This document shows positions 53,201 to 64,000 of a stretch of DNA of 64,000 nt, in pieces. The stretch spans positions 17,608,001-17,672,000 of the forward strand of contig NC_135251.1 in assembly GCF_964204865.1 (NCBI RefSeq). The letters are read 5' to 3'. How positions within the stretch are numbered: the stretch's first letter is position 1; the number at the start of each line of letters is the position of its first letter. Source of the DNA: Styela clava (taxonomy: Eukaryota > Chordata > Ascidiacea > Stolidobranchia > Styelidae). The notes below the pieces were generated by a model. It was not told the origin of the DNA and searched no databases. It worked only from the letters and a program-made list of their open reading frames with translations. The translations under genes and the position numbers were made by a program.

Positions 53201-54189
53201 TTATAAAGATTGGATTCTATGTGGCTGTGTTTGGAGCCGGTCATGCCATTTCCGCGTACATGTTCAACAAAACAAGGAGAAAAATTGGACAAACCTTTTT
53301 GTTTCTCATATGTGTTAGTTTGGATTTTCTCAACCTTATATTCTGTTTACATTGGAATCCAAATCAGGAAAATTCTTGGATGGTTTATATTGTGTATTTG
53401 TGCTTTGGACTTACTGATGGAATTTGGCAACCCGGCATAAATAGTAAGTAGTAGAACTATTTGTTTTATACAAATCATGGCACGCTTCAGCATGAAGTTT
53501 CAACTTTATATTCGGTATCTAAAAAAGTGAGTCAATGTTTTTTATTGTTTTTTACAGACTACAAATAGGGGGTAGCCCCCATGTAAGTAAATCACTAATC
53601 GCATGCTTTTTTATTTTTAAGCTCTGGAAAATCTATCAGATGACTATAGAAAGAAAAAGTTATTGCATTGGCGAAAGTGTCAAATAATTATATCTTCATG
53701 ATTTGGATAAAATCGTAATGAATGTTTATTTTCCAGTGTTGTATGTGGAATATTTCCCTGACAATCAATATATTGCTGGGTCTGTATGGACTGTTCTAAT
53801 TCACGTTGGAATGGGAATACAATTTGCCTGGAGTGGAAGTTTCTGCGTTTCAACCAAGATATACATTTTAATTGGATTATTGATAATTGGATTTATACTT
53901 TATTGTGAGTATTCGCTATTTATTTTGACAAAAGTAATACGAATGGCCTTTCTAGTAGATTACAATTGCAAATGAGAGAAATTTATAATCCAATAAATAA
54001 GTAGCTGGATACTGTCAAAATGACTGCGAATATTTTTACTAGGCACTGGTACAATCCAATTCACAGGCAATTTTTGTAAGAAGCACACAAAATGTTTGTT
54101 CGTTCGTAAAGTTATCCAATTTTTTATTATTTACAGGTGTCGCAGAATATTTCCACATACGTAAAGCGGATCAATCGAGGAATAAATGA
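50211..54189 (+). CDS. UNC93-like membrane protein, paralog 2
   Basis: Eight exons: 50211-50352, 50573-50722, 51224-51414, 51560-52054, 52406-52579, 53209-53443, 53737-53904 and 54137-54189, giving 535 aa. Exon phases equal those of paralog 1, and exons 2, 3, 6 and 7 have identical lengths, so this is a tandem duplicate. Shared motifs are FQQSSINIKDGLG, GAGEATLWPC, CGANDC, LIIPFTIYNGMLISF, RSYVSCINGF and FGLTDGIWQPGIN. The start of exon 5 and the cytosolic half of exon 4 have diverged most. A longer in-frame start at 50166 exists but would ignore the conserved acceptor at 50200, so ATG 50211 is preferred. A poly(A) signal is at 54557. It is convergent with the Tast-like gene. Confidence 0.88.
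52694..52872. mobile_element. short inverted-repeat element (GACCGTACATTTGAACCC)
   Basis: The left end GGTGACCGTACATTTGAACC and right end ACGGGTGCGGATGTAATGGG form an imperfect inverted pair. The interior repeats GCGGGTTCAA/ACGGGTTAGG motifs. It lies in intron 5 of UNC93 paralog 2. A partial relative lies at 34103-34141. Confidence 0.5.
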
Positions 54190-54556
54190 TGCGAGTTTTA
54201 ATCTCTATCAAAGTGACTTTCAATATGTTTTTGATTAGATTGTAATAACAATGAAGCTTCTGTGATTATAGCATTCTTTATCACTGTGTGAGCTAAACTG
54301 TGCCCTCTTGACTGGTAGATTGGCACATTTACAAATTCTAGGGTAAACACATGCATTAAGAATAGCGACAAATAGCGTAGTTTCTAGGTGTCGAAAATCT
54401 GCCATTTATACGCGTACCTATATAAAGCCAACCATCCAATAACTATGTATTTTCTATTCAAATTACGGAAACATCGGGTTGATGCTGCTAATATGATCCC
54501 AACAGCTTTTGACAAGTCATTATAGAAGTGTATATTTCATACATATATTTGAAGAG

Positions 54557-54562
54557 AATAAA
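54557..54562 (+). terminator. poly(A) signal of UNC93-like paralog 2
   Basis: AATAAA 368 bases after the stop codon. It sits only 7 bases from the opposing signal of the minus-strand gene. Confidence 0.6.
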
Positions 54563-54568
54563 TATTAT

Positions 54569-54574
54569 TTTATT
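54569..54574 (-). terminator. poly(A) signal of the Tast-like gene
   Basis: AATAAA on the minus strand, about 28 bases beyond the TAA stop at 54603-54605. This implies a very short 3' UTR that overlaps the end of the convergent UNC93-like transcript. Confidence 0.6.
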
Positions 54575-54602
54575 ATTCCAAGTTTGTGTTAAAAATGAAA
54601 TA

Positions 54603-57600
54603 TTAACAGTAAGGTTTCACACAAAATCGAATCTTGGAGGCCGTCCCTCGACATTCAGAGCCAGAATTGCAAACTCTTTTCCTGTTAAAAAATATTGAGT
54701 AGCATAGGAGGTCATAGGAGTTCAGTTGTCTCGGCAATTCAAACATAGATCTGTAGTGTTCATAAACACATTCGCTTGAATAGGCTCTATAGAATGAAGA
54801 ATGAATGCAACTACTAATAATTGTCGTTTTATAACTTTTGCAAAATTTCCCTGAGCTAGACTTGGTCTTCTCTCGGAACAAGGCTCCATAAAATTAATTA
54901 CTGAAATGTATGGCATATTTATCCCGGAGGAGAGGAAAGCCGATAACACGGCTTAATCATATGGCGAACCACGGCTTCTCGTCCGGTTACCATTCCGCGT
55001 CGGGTATGGTATTAGTCAGTTTTTTGTTTTCGGCAGCATGGACTTGATGGTAGTGGAATCCGTAACCAACCAGCGGTTACGTGAACCACCTTACGGCGAC
55101 AAGGATTCCAGCAATCCTTTCGCACCTAACTATTCCCGCGAGGTATTCGAACCTGCAAACCCCACAGAGTAATCAGAGGTGTGGGGGCGAGTGTATTCCT
55201 AACGCTTCGCACGATGAGCCACACCGCCGCACCGATCACCCCCAACTTTTTCGTTGTTGCTTGTTCAGAGCCTAGTTCAGAGAGGAAGTGTCGATCAAAA
55301 TCCTATACATCCCTAGTATGGATGTACAAGTACGATAAACACCAATATAGCTTGACTGTAATTAATCATACTATGCGCTATTGGAGTGACATTACACAGT
55401 ACTACAGTCCTGCTGTAGTTATGATTAAAAAAAACTAATAAAGCCAAAGTTTGTATTGCTTGTTTGCTTCAGTTGATAATTTACTGTAAATCACATAAAT
55501 TTCTGCGCGCTGATTTTTCATGCCAAATCTAAAATTGTTTGTACCAATGTATGGAACGCGAGAAAAAAATTGATACAATTCTCGAGAAAAAAAGATCAAT
55601 TGGTAAATAATGAGGTGAATTCATTTATAGTTTAAATACTCGTAGCTCGCAATTTATTCTTGACATTAGAGAACTACGACATTGTTGTTGCGTGGAAACG
55701 AAATCAAGAGTGATCATTTGTATAACTTAACTTAAAAATGCTAACTGTGGCATAAAAAAAATATAAAATTTACTTTGTTTTCCAACTTGGTCCACATGAT
55801 CTATTGCAGCTGCTAAATGGACTCCATGAACCCCAGCCTGAAAATAACAAAGATCCATAATTGTTTATTGAATGTACGAACACCGGAATGAACAAATGCA
55901 ACTCTATACAGTGCGGTTACGACCAAAAAATGTTTTTTGATCAGTTTATTTAACTACGTTTGTTTGAGTGACGATAAAAATCAAATCTTCCGATGATACC
56001 ATGTTATTTGCCTAAATCTAAGGCAAAATGTGCGAGTTTTCAAATTTCAGGTGGATAAAAAAGAATGGACTTGTAATTCATAACACAATATATCAGTAGC
56101 CTTCTTCCGAACAGTTTCAAAATTATTTCTATTTTACAAATAGAAATATATAAAACACTACCTGTTGATGTGGATTCATACATTCTTGACGATTTTGAGC
56201 TTACTGAACCCCATGGTGAAGCTGGCGGTGAGTATGATTGAAACGATGAGGGAGATGACGGTGATCCAGACGAGGTACTGGAAGATGATGGTTCATCGCT
56301 ATTTTCAGAAAATGATCCAAATAATGACGCTACCGAGGGCCCACTATAAGGTGGTGAACCAACGGGTGTCGCACCATATGTACCTGATGAAACATATGCT
56401 GAGGGTCCACTAGAAGGCGGTGAACCAACGGGTGTCGCACCATATATTGAGGGTCCACTAGAAGGCGGTGAACCAACGGGTGTCGCACCATATATTGAGG
56501 GTCCACTAGAAGGCGGTGAACCAACGGGTGTCGCACCATATGTACCTGATGAACCATATATTGAGGGTCCACTAGAAGGCGGTGAACCAACGGGTGTCGC
56601 ACCATATGTACCTGATGAACCATATATTGAGGGTCCACTAGAAGGCGGTGAACCAACGGGTGTCGCACCATATGTACCTAATGAACCATATATTGAGGGT
56701 CCACTAGAAGGCGGTGAACCAACGGGTGTCGCACCATATGTACCTGATGAAACATATGCTGAGGGTCCACTAGAAGGCGGTGAACCAACGGGTATCGCAC
56801 CATATGTACCTGATGGACCATATGGCGAGTAGGGGTTATGTTCATATGAATCGCCACTGCTGGAGCAAGCAGGCTTGTGACATATTGATTTGGTGTTACC
56901 CACTCCAACGCAATCATCTTTAACGGGACATTCTCGAACGCTGTGAAATGCAGAAATGTTATAAAAACGATCGATTTTTTTGTAACTAGAGCTGTAATAA
57001 TTGTAATTTTCATGTATCATGGATATTTTATCTCACCTAGATTTGGTACCATCTCCACAAGTAACCGTACATGGAGTGTAGGGCCCCCAAGAACCCCATT
57101 GACTGCTATCTGCAGGTGGAGTTGATGACGAAGTGGGTGAGGGATATCCGACAAGTGATGGTGAAGGAAAACCACTCGAAGGGTAGCCACCGGAAGAAGG
57201 ATAAACGCTGGGTGAAGGATATCCGGTTGGCGAAGAATATCCAGTAGGTGGAAAGGATCCACTGGGTGGCGTATCTCCACTAGGTGAAATATTACCGCTG
57301 GGCGACGGGAAGCCACTGCCAGACGGAGGATATCCACTAGGTGATGGGAAACCGCTGGATGAAGGGTACGTTCCTGGTGAAGGATACCCACCAGAAGATG
57401 AACCACCGGAAACTGCAATTTCGTCGGATTCAGCATTGCAGTAAATGTAATTTAGTTCCTTAATATCTTCTGGGGAAAAATCTGGCGCTTGACCACGAAC
57501 TGCCTGTCCAGTTGCCTTCTCAACTATTGTTGGTTGTCCGTTATTTGACATCGCCATACCATGCAGATGCACAAGTGACTTCAAGTCATATTGCGAGTTG

Positions 57601-60600
57601 GTTTCTCTCACTCTACCGGCTTTCAATTTTTTGAAGTTGTACCTGCGAGCTATAAAGGTGTTTTACACTAAATGTTTTACATTTGAAAACAAGACAATAA
57701 GCAAGTAGAAAATGCGAACTTTTTAACTGTATAGCTAAGAATATCTCGGTCAAAATAATTTGACCAAATGTTGCGGGCAATGACTGATAAATCACTTCTT
57801 ACTAAGTAAGTAGCATATGTATTAAAATATATTCAATTGTTGTTACATTAAATAGGAAATTCTCAACTTACATCGTTTCATATTTGCATAATTTATAGTG
57901 ACGTAATTATCACGATCTGGTCGAGAGTGCTCATGTTGGAATCCCAATCTAAATGACAAACATAATTTTCTATAATTAGCAACAGGTATTGAAATATGCT
58001 ATAAATTCTGAAATATTTGTAAAACTTGCTGCACTCTTAGACCAATTTCAATAACCTTCCAACTTCTCAAGACCGCGATATTTCGAAAAATGAGAAGAAA
58101 GGCGACTGAGTGACACAGTTAAGAAAAGTTGGTAAATGCAAGAGAAATGAAGTAATCATTTATGTGCATTAAATCATTCTAAAATATACTTATGTTTAAA
58201 TTGCATGACTGAGTTTTTTAAATATGAAATCAATAACTCAAAATTTTAGTTACTGTGTCTTGAGGATGTTGGAAACAGTGGCCCAGGCTCGTAAGCAACA
58301 GATTTTTAAATAAATTAATTTTACTGAAAATCTAACTCTCTCAGGTGTTGAATTTTTAATCAGTGCATTCGATAGCTTTGAATTTTATAGTCTCCTCTCA
58401 GTGTAGGAATAATATGATGTAACATAAAAATATTGTACCTGTGATATATCATATGCTTTATTGTACTAGGATCATTGCAACCAACGCCAAGAGATATTTC
58501 GTTATGGAAGGGAATTTTTCCTACACCAGACCTGTCAAACGAAACAGTAAATTGTTGACTAATACATCAGCATTGAGTTTAATTGATTGCAACTAGGAAA
58601 TCAACGCAGGGGGAAATAGTTTTAATCTACAATAGCAACTACTGCAATATCCAAAGATTCTACCTACATAATACGTAGGTAATTATGCCACATTACAAGC
58701 AAAGATTTCATCTTACCAACATCCCGATCTTCTGGTGAACAATATGTATGATCCTTGAGGATCATCATGCTTGACAAATTTCAGGCAACTTATTCTTGAC
58801 TCCACTTCTCTTATTGCTGCTTCCGCTGCTTTTATGGTTCTACTTCCCAAATGTGTGTCTGAAAGTTTGTTGATAGGCAGTTTTAGTTATCGAAATATCA
58901 GCTATAGCCTATAAATTAGTGGATACCGCATACGTATCAGCCAAAATTACAATGGCGTTACATTTCATTTCATTATGGGTTTTTCGGTTCATGAATTTCG
59001 ATTTGACCACTCAACACTTGCAAATATTATCAATATATAAATATTATTTTTGTCACCTTCATTGATATATATATTAAATGCCGATATGCGACCGAGTAAG
59101 GTTATATTGGCCATTTAGAAACATGAGCCAGTGGTTCCCAAACTTTTTAAAAAAAATTCTATGACCCATCGCATTTTTTTTAATGATATGCGGCCTTATG
59201 CACTGAAATGAAACATTAAAAGATCACAACGAAAAATCAGTGCGTATGGTATAGTGAAAAACGCCTCTTTCCCACCCGCGTTTATCACAATAAACCCTAA
59301 CTTTACATTAGATTCGTCGTTTTTCAATTTTTTTTAGGAGGCATTTGGAAATTAATATTACAGAGATGAAACCGTAAAAATATAGGCCTTCCGTTACTGT
59401 ATGTCAAAGGCTAAATTTGACAGCTAAAAACTAAAACTTAGTGCCTCTCTTGCTATGCTCTACTAACTAACTCTTGCTATGCTCTACCTAACGCTATCTA
59501 CTTTACAATATAAAAGCGTGAAACAGCATTTGAAAGCGGACTGGCATACTTTATAAATTGCCATACTGGATTTCCCTTCTACACGTGCAAAAAGGCAGCG
59601 TCAGCTGGCCTGTAATGGCATCAATTGTGAACTCTCTCTGTGATATCGCAGGTCCACAGCTCTGTGAAATCACGATGGGGCATCGTGTTCAAAACAGAAA
59701 GTGGGGAATCAGTGTCCCCAGCCGTGATTGCACAGGCAACAAATATGTATTTGCAAATTTAAGCACTCTAGCTAGACCATCTCAGTGCGGCTTTTGTTCA
59801 ACCTAAAACAGATTTCTTTCACGCACAAGCTATCTACATCTAAGTTACACCTTGTAAGATGTCTCGTTGTGTACTGAAAATAAATATATATACAAACTCA
59901 TTTGGTCATCGAACGCGTATGGAACCTCAAACTTTGTAGAATCTGACATATATCGTTCGGTGTTCCAAAGTTTCGTCCTTTTCTCAACAGAAGAGCTGGC
60001 AAAAACTTCAAATTCCTTTTCCTCGTCCATGTAACCGAATTTCTTAAATGTTTGAACAATTTTCTCATTAGGTCAGTAATTTCCAATCCATGCCACATAT
60101 CTCTTACATTCGAACAAGGAACGGCGGAGAACTACTGACTATACTCCGCATAATATTACTTGTAACCTCGTAAAGATTTTGACAAAAACTTCTAACAATG
60201 GCTTACAAGGGTTGACCAAAACGATGCAAAAATAATCGAATATATTCCAATAACAAAGTATTCGAATACTTTTCCGGCTATCTTCGAATAATAGCCACTT
60301 TTCGCCGTTACCACGGTGTTTCGTTTTCGAGGGAAATATTCAAACGAATTTTTGCGCTTTGCCACGTATTGCAATGACGATGAAATAGAATAGGCACTTT
60401 GATTGTTTATCTTATGTGCGAGCGTGCGCGTCATATTGTTGCGACACTTTTACACACATTACCCCATCCCCAAAGCAAGGCTTCTAATTTACAAATTTTT
60501 TCCATTACGTCGAAAAATTGAAAATTATGTAAAGCGTAATAAATTGTCGCAAATCGGAAAAACAAGTTGATTTATTAGAATATATAATTCATACTTTCAC

Positions 60601-63339
60601 CAGGTTTTTGGCAAATAATTTTGATAACGATAGTTGAAAGTTTCAACTTTTTATTAGGATGATTTTCTGTTGCGCAAAATATTTTAAATCCATGACCGAT
60701 ACTATTCATACCAGCATTTAAAATGCTTTAAATTACCTTATTAATTTAATTTTGTTCGACGGTGATTGCATCGACTCGCGATAAAATAAAGCACTACTAC
60801 ACTAAAATACAATGGTAATCTGTGACATCAATAGAGTTTGGCATGGCGGTCTCGTCATTTAATTTAAATCATCGACGTCGTTGATGACTATATTTTCAAT
60901 TTAGTCATATATACCAAACACTATATCACATTTGGTCTCGGTATAAAACCGAAACCATTCTTTCTACAATTTTCTAATTCAAACATCGAAATGGATTCTG
61001 ATCTACGCGATCATTGACAACATTTTCCTGCATGCAAAATTACGGAAATTAAAAACATTGTTCAGCATGTGGGGATTCCAATTCGGTACCAGCATTTTAA
61101 TCCAATACAACCATCCTACCAGAATGTAGATCAATATTATATTATTAACCCTCGAATATACTCGTCGTATGAGAACAGAACAGGCCTAAGTCGCAATTTT
61201 GACATTTGAGAAAAACTCAAAAACAATTTGGAATTTTTTTATTTTTGAGTTTCTAGATATTCACACTTAGTAAAGTCCTGATCTCTGGTTATTTTAATGT
61301 GGATGAGAATATCCTTGTAATCAATATTTTTTGGCACTTCAGCTTTAAATCCGTTCTGCTATTTTTTTTTACCCCCATAAAGGATTTTGGCCCATTCTGT
61401 TCTAAACAACTTCTGAAATCTTTTGTATGGAATGCAAGGTGAAACAAGGTGACTTAGGCCTAAGTTGCACTGAACAAATTCCTAGGGATGTAAGTTTCGG
61501 ATCTTTCATTTCTGATGTTCATGTCCATCCTATTGAAACTTAGGACTATCTATTTTTCGATATTTTGGGGCTTCGAGCCTTGAAATCCTGAATTTCTCAA
61601 TAATAAAAATTTTAGCTGGACTTAGGCCCATTCTGTTCCTAACATCTACAAAATATTATAGTCCTAAGTCCAGCTAAAATTTTTATTGATGAAAAATTCA
61701 GGATTTCAAGACCAACACCTCGTAGAGCATTGGTTCTCAAACTGGGGTCCGCGGTCGCTTAGGCCTTAGGGGTCCGTGAAGCGATCTTAAGGGGATCGCG
61801 AGACAACTTTAACCTCGGAACAGAAGCACTTTGATTTAAAGTGAAATTTTGATGTCATGCTTTTACAGTGTTTCTACAAAGCACGTCACGCTCTATTTGA
61901 TGTCATTCATTGGATGAATGCTTGATATACCGCGTTGTTATTTGCTTTCATTTCTTTAGTGGTCGGACCGCGAGTCATCAGAAAAATTGCAAGGGGTCCG
62001 TTGTGCATAATTTTTCAAAAAGTTTGAGAACCACTGTTGTAGAGCATGGCTCAAAACCCCAAAATATTGAAAAAAGTGTATTTTCCAAAAATGTGACTTA
62101 GGCCCCTTCTGTTCTCATCCGGCAATATATGTTAGGAAACAATCACCCATGTTTATCAAGAAATATTGTATTTGTTATCAATGACCATGAATACCTACTG
62201 ATAAATAGTCCTCCATCTCGCCCTCACTGATTTGTAAGTCTCCTTGAAACGAGCCTTGAGTATCCGGAACACATTCGCAACTCACTGGACAATTATTTGC
62301 GTCTAGTTCGTATCCAAATGGACATTCAGCATCACATGTGTCGGTATCGAACGTGCAAGAACTTTCTGAACATAAATACAATGCATATCACTCCTGGGAA
62401 AGAAAATGATTCGATTATCTCAAGCAAAATAAACTTTCGGATGAACAGCTCTATATAGTAGACGTTGCCATGCAAAACCTGCACATTTGATGATGGCCGC
62501 ATTTGCCGATTATTAGTTGAAATTTAACCCTGGAGTTATAAACAAATAATAAAATACGAAAAATATGAATAAAAAATAACTACACAACATACCTCTACAC
62601 ATGTTAACATCTAACCAATTGTATTTTTCTTCTATGGCTTCGATTCCCATTTCTTTCGCTTTTTGTATTTTGTCGCATATGATCGAACCTGACGGCTGGG
62701 CTAAAAAACAAAACTATGATAATCCTAAACAAGATTGAAAAATAGAAAATTTTTGGTTCCATGACGAAGCAAAATAAAAGTAGGCTACTAACTTACCTGA
62801 TATTGTTATTGATAAAGCTGCACAGGCAATAACTAAAAGTAATATTGACCCTCCTATGATGACCAATTTCGCTTTAGATGGCGGATTCTTTGCCACTTTT
62901 TTGTCTGTCGTAATAAAACACGGAAAATTAACTTTTATGAACTTATTTACTGAAAAATTCATTTGGAATTCAGTTGAAGCACTTTATGTCTAAGTTGAGA
63001 TTGACTATGTTTGATACTCTCATTGAATAAGTCAGTGGTCATTGTCACTCTTCAGTAAAAACCCGAAAATGTATTGACAGTATCGTAGTTGACGCAGTTG
63101 TTGCTATTTAGTTATTAAATGCGTATTATTTTTGTTCTTGTTGGGAGTCGGGGAATATAGCTTATATTTTCTTAATATTTTTACCTAGCACTTAAATCAC
63201 CATGGTCATATAATCTATCTAGCCTATAACGTTAGTAAATTGTCAACATGCGTTAAAAATGTATAATAATTATCTTGCCATTTTTAGCTTTATCGGCTTG
63301 CTTGGCTGATTTTTCGCCAGGATTCTTCTTTGGTGCCAT
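54603..63339 (-). CDS. Tast-like type II membrane astacin/TSP1 protein, apparently catalytically dead
   Basis: Twelve exons: 63339-63279, 62904-62797, 62700-62593, 62365-62199, 60063-59898, 58858-58717, 58531-58439, 57948-57872, 57649-57037, 56940-56162, 55837-55774 and 54681-54603. They join in phase to 818 aa. Order: basic cytosolic tail, signal anchor (34-56), antistasin-like cysteines (96-124), FQGD Asp-switch prodomain (132-135), astacin domain (about 177-378, cysteines 228, 250, 269, 378), S/P/G-rich linker, TSP1 (491-537), 16/22-residue repeats (560-735), TSP1 (773-818). Zinc ligands H277, H281 and H287 remain, but the general-base Glu is M278 and the Met-turn SxMHY reads SLVHL, so proteolysis is unlikely. 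Intron 1 appears to be GC-AG. The exon 5 acceptor is weak. It resembles the ascidian Tast proteins linked to fertilisation (recalled, not checked). Confidence 0.85.
54910..55243 (-). mobile_element. tRNA-derived SINE in the last Tast-like intron
   Basis: On the minus strand GTGGCTCATCG (55222-55212) resembles a pol III A box. About 60 bases on, GGTTCGAATAC (55153-55143) is a near-perfect B box. A tRNA-unrelated body follows and ends in CTCCTCCGGGATAAATATG near 54910. The source tRNA and target duplication were not determined. Confidence 0.6.
56330..56830 (-). repeat. in-frame coding minisatellite, 66/48-bp units
   Basis: Exon 10 of the Tast-like gene has about eight tandem units encoding ATPVGSPPSSGPSIYGSS-GTYG (22 aa, 66 bp). 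Two shorter 16-aa units (48 bp) lack SSGTYG. Units are almost identical at the DNA level, and all lengths are multiples of three. This suggests recent unequal exchange and probable length polymorphism. Confidence 0.9.
59129..59220. mobile_element. partial hAT-type end
   Basis: CAGTGGTTCCCAAACTTTTT followed by GACCCATCGCATTTTTTT is a common hAT terminus. The other end was not found. It lies in intron 5 of the Tast-like gene. Confidence 0.4.
61169..62118. mobile_element. foldback element, ~950 bp, in Tast-like intron 4
   Basis: The ends TGAGAACAGAACAGGCCTAAG and, inverted, TGAGAACAGAAGGGGCCTAAG match closely. Near the centre AAAATTTTAGCTGGACTTAGG (61608) is mirrored by CCTAAGTCCAGCTAAAATTTT (61662). 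The sequence is thus a long imperfect palindrome broken by a hAT insertion in its right arm. TAGGGATGTAAGTTTCG at about 61483 equals the terminus of the hAT element at 39949-40806. Confidence 0.75.
61728..62036. mobile_element. hAT MITE nested in the foldback
   Basis: Ends CATTGGTTCTCAAACTGGGG and, inverted, CAGTGGTTCTCAAAC. Flanks 61720-61727 (TCGTAGAG) and 62037-62044 (TTGTAGAG) match at 7 of 8 bases. The interior has GGGGTCCG motifs. There is no transposase. Confidence 0.75.
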
Positions 63340-64000
63340 GTTACATTTTTAGAGTAGCTTGAATCATTTCACATTTTTAATGGAGTTCGCATTCTAACAC
63401 AGGATATTGTATAATTATGTATATATAGGTATAGATCTAAAACAGAATAAAGGTTAACAGTTTGATCAATGACTGACAAACAAAACAGACCAGGATGATC
63501 ACGAATTCAAAATATCTCGTCACAATTGTTAATTTATGCCAGGTTTCAATATTGGTGGATATAGTTCAACCTAGTAAAATGCTCAAATTAAATAATATAC
63601 AATTTTTAAAATGCAGATGAACAAATTCAAATTCGGAACAATATATAAAATGATACATTCGTATGTTTAAACTGATTGCCAAAAATGCAATATGTAACAC
63701 TGATAAATATGATTGTTTAATACTGGCATCGACGAGCCGAACAACTAAGAACATCGTCGATTTTGATGTAATAATGGGTTTAAGTGAGGTAGAGGTTTGT
63801 ATTAGATTTTTCACGCACAAGAGTTTACCGTAATTTCAGGATGCTGCAAGACCTACAGATACAATATAAATCAAGCATATCTATGAATATTAGTCGATTT
63901 TATTTAATTACCCATACGTCATAATTTCTGCATAGATACACAGTAAATCCAGCCCATACATTCACTATTTTTAACACCGGCGTTCATAACTAAAATAGTT
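63340..64000. promoter_or_regulatory. upstream region of the Tast-like gene
   Basis: Presumed promoter and 5' UTR of the minus-strand gene. No TATA box or coding exon was recognised. The ORF at 63566-63820 has no splice context or family motif. Confidence 0.3.

Noticed and set aside
54603..54949. ORFs extending upstream of the last Tast-like exon
   Set aside because: The extension lacks coding character and the TTTTTTAACAG acceptor at 54682 gives the correct TSP1 continuation.
56330..57436. Extra long ORFs in other frames over the Tast-like repeat exons
   Set aside because: They are frame shadows of the tandem repeats; the frame carrying the TSP1 cysteines and valid splice phases is the real one.
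59558..59806. Plus-strand 82-codon ORF in Tast-like intron 5
   Set aside because: No homology recognised, no splice context; it lies behind a hAT-type end and may be transposon interior.

Overview
The window is metazoan nuclear DNA from an AT-rich genome with long introns. It is most likely an ascidian tunicate: the minus-strand gene at 54.6-63.3 kb has the layout of the ascidian Tast proteins (type II membrane anchor, astacin domain, thrombospondin type-1 repeats). Species cannot be named from the sequence. All gene models were built by hand from splice sites, reading-frame phase and recalled family motifs. No search or transcript data were available.

Layout. 1-5.3 kb: no host gene; a TA-flanked MITE and two decayed LINE fragments in opposite orientations. 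5.9-11.8 kb (+): complete 8-exon DDOST, the 48-kDa oligosaccharyltransferase subunit (441 aa). 13.8-15.5 kb (-): a 4-exon gene for an unrecognised secreted cysteine-rich peptide (119 aa) with a histidine-rich tail. 18.7-31.7 kb (-), perhaps to 34.7 kb: 12-exon SLC38-type amino-acid transporter (578 aa) with a candidate alternative first exon. 34.7-41 kb: gene-poor, with hAT relics. 41.0-45.8 and 50.2-54.2 kb (+): tandem UNC93-like membrane protein genes (543 and 535 aa) with identical exon phases. 54.6-63.3 kb (-): 12-exon Tast-like gene (818 aa), convergent with the second UNC93-like gene. Its astacin domain keeps the three zinc histidines but has lost the catalytic glutamate and the Met-turn.

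Mobile DNA fills introns and spacers. Several non-autonomous hAT-type elements have perfect or near-perfect 8-bp target-site duplications. One short palindromic family occurs four times, once nested inside another hAT element. There are also a long foldback element with a nested hAT element, and tRNA-derived SINE candidates.

The host genes do not form an operon or one pathway. DDOST is a housekeeping ER gene, the SLC38 and UNC93 genes encode multipass membrane proteins, and the Tast-like gene encodes a modular extracellular protein. The most unusual content is the apparently catalytically dead astacin with an added antistasin-like module, and the small secreted Cys/His-rich peptide.
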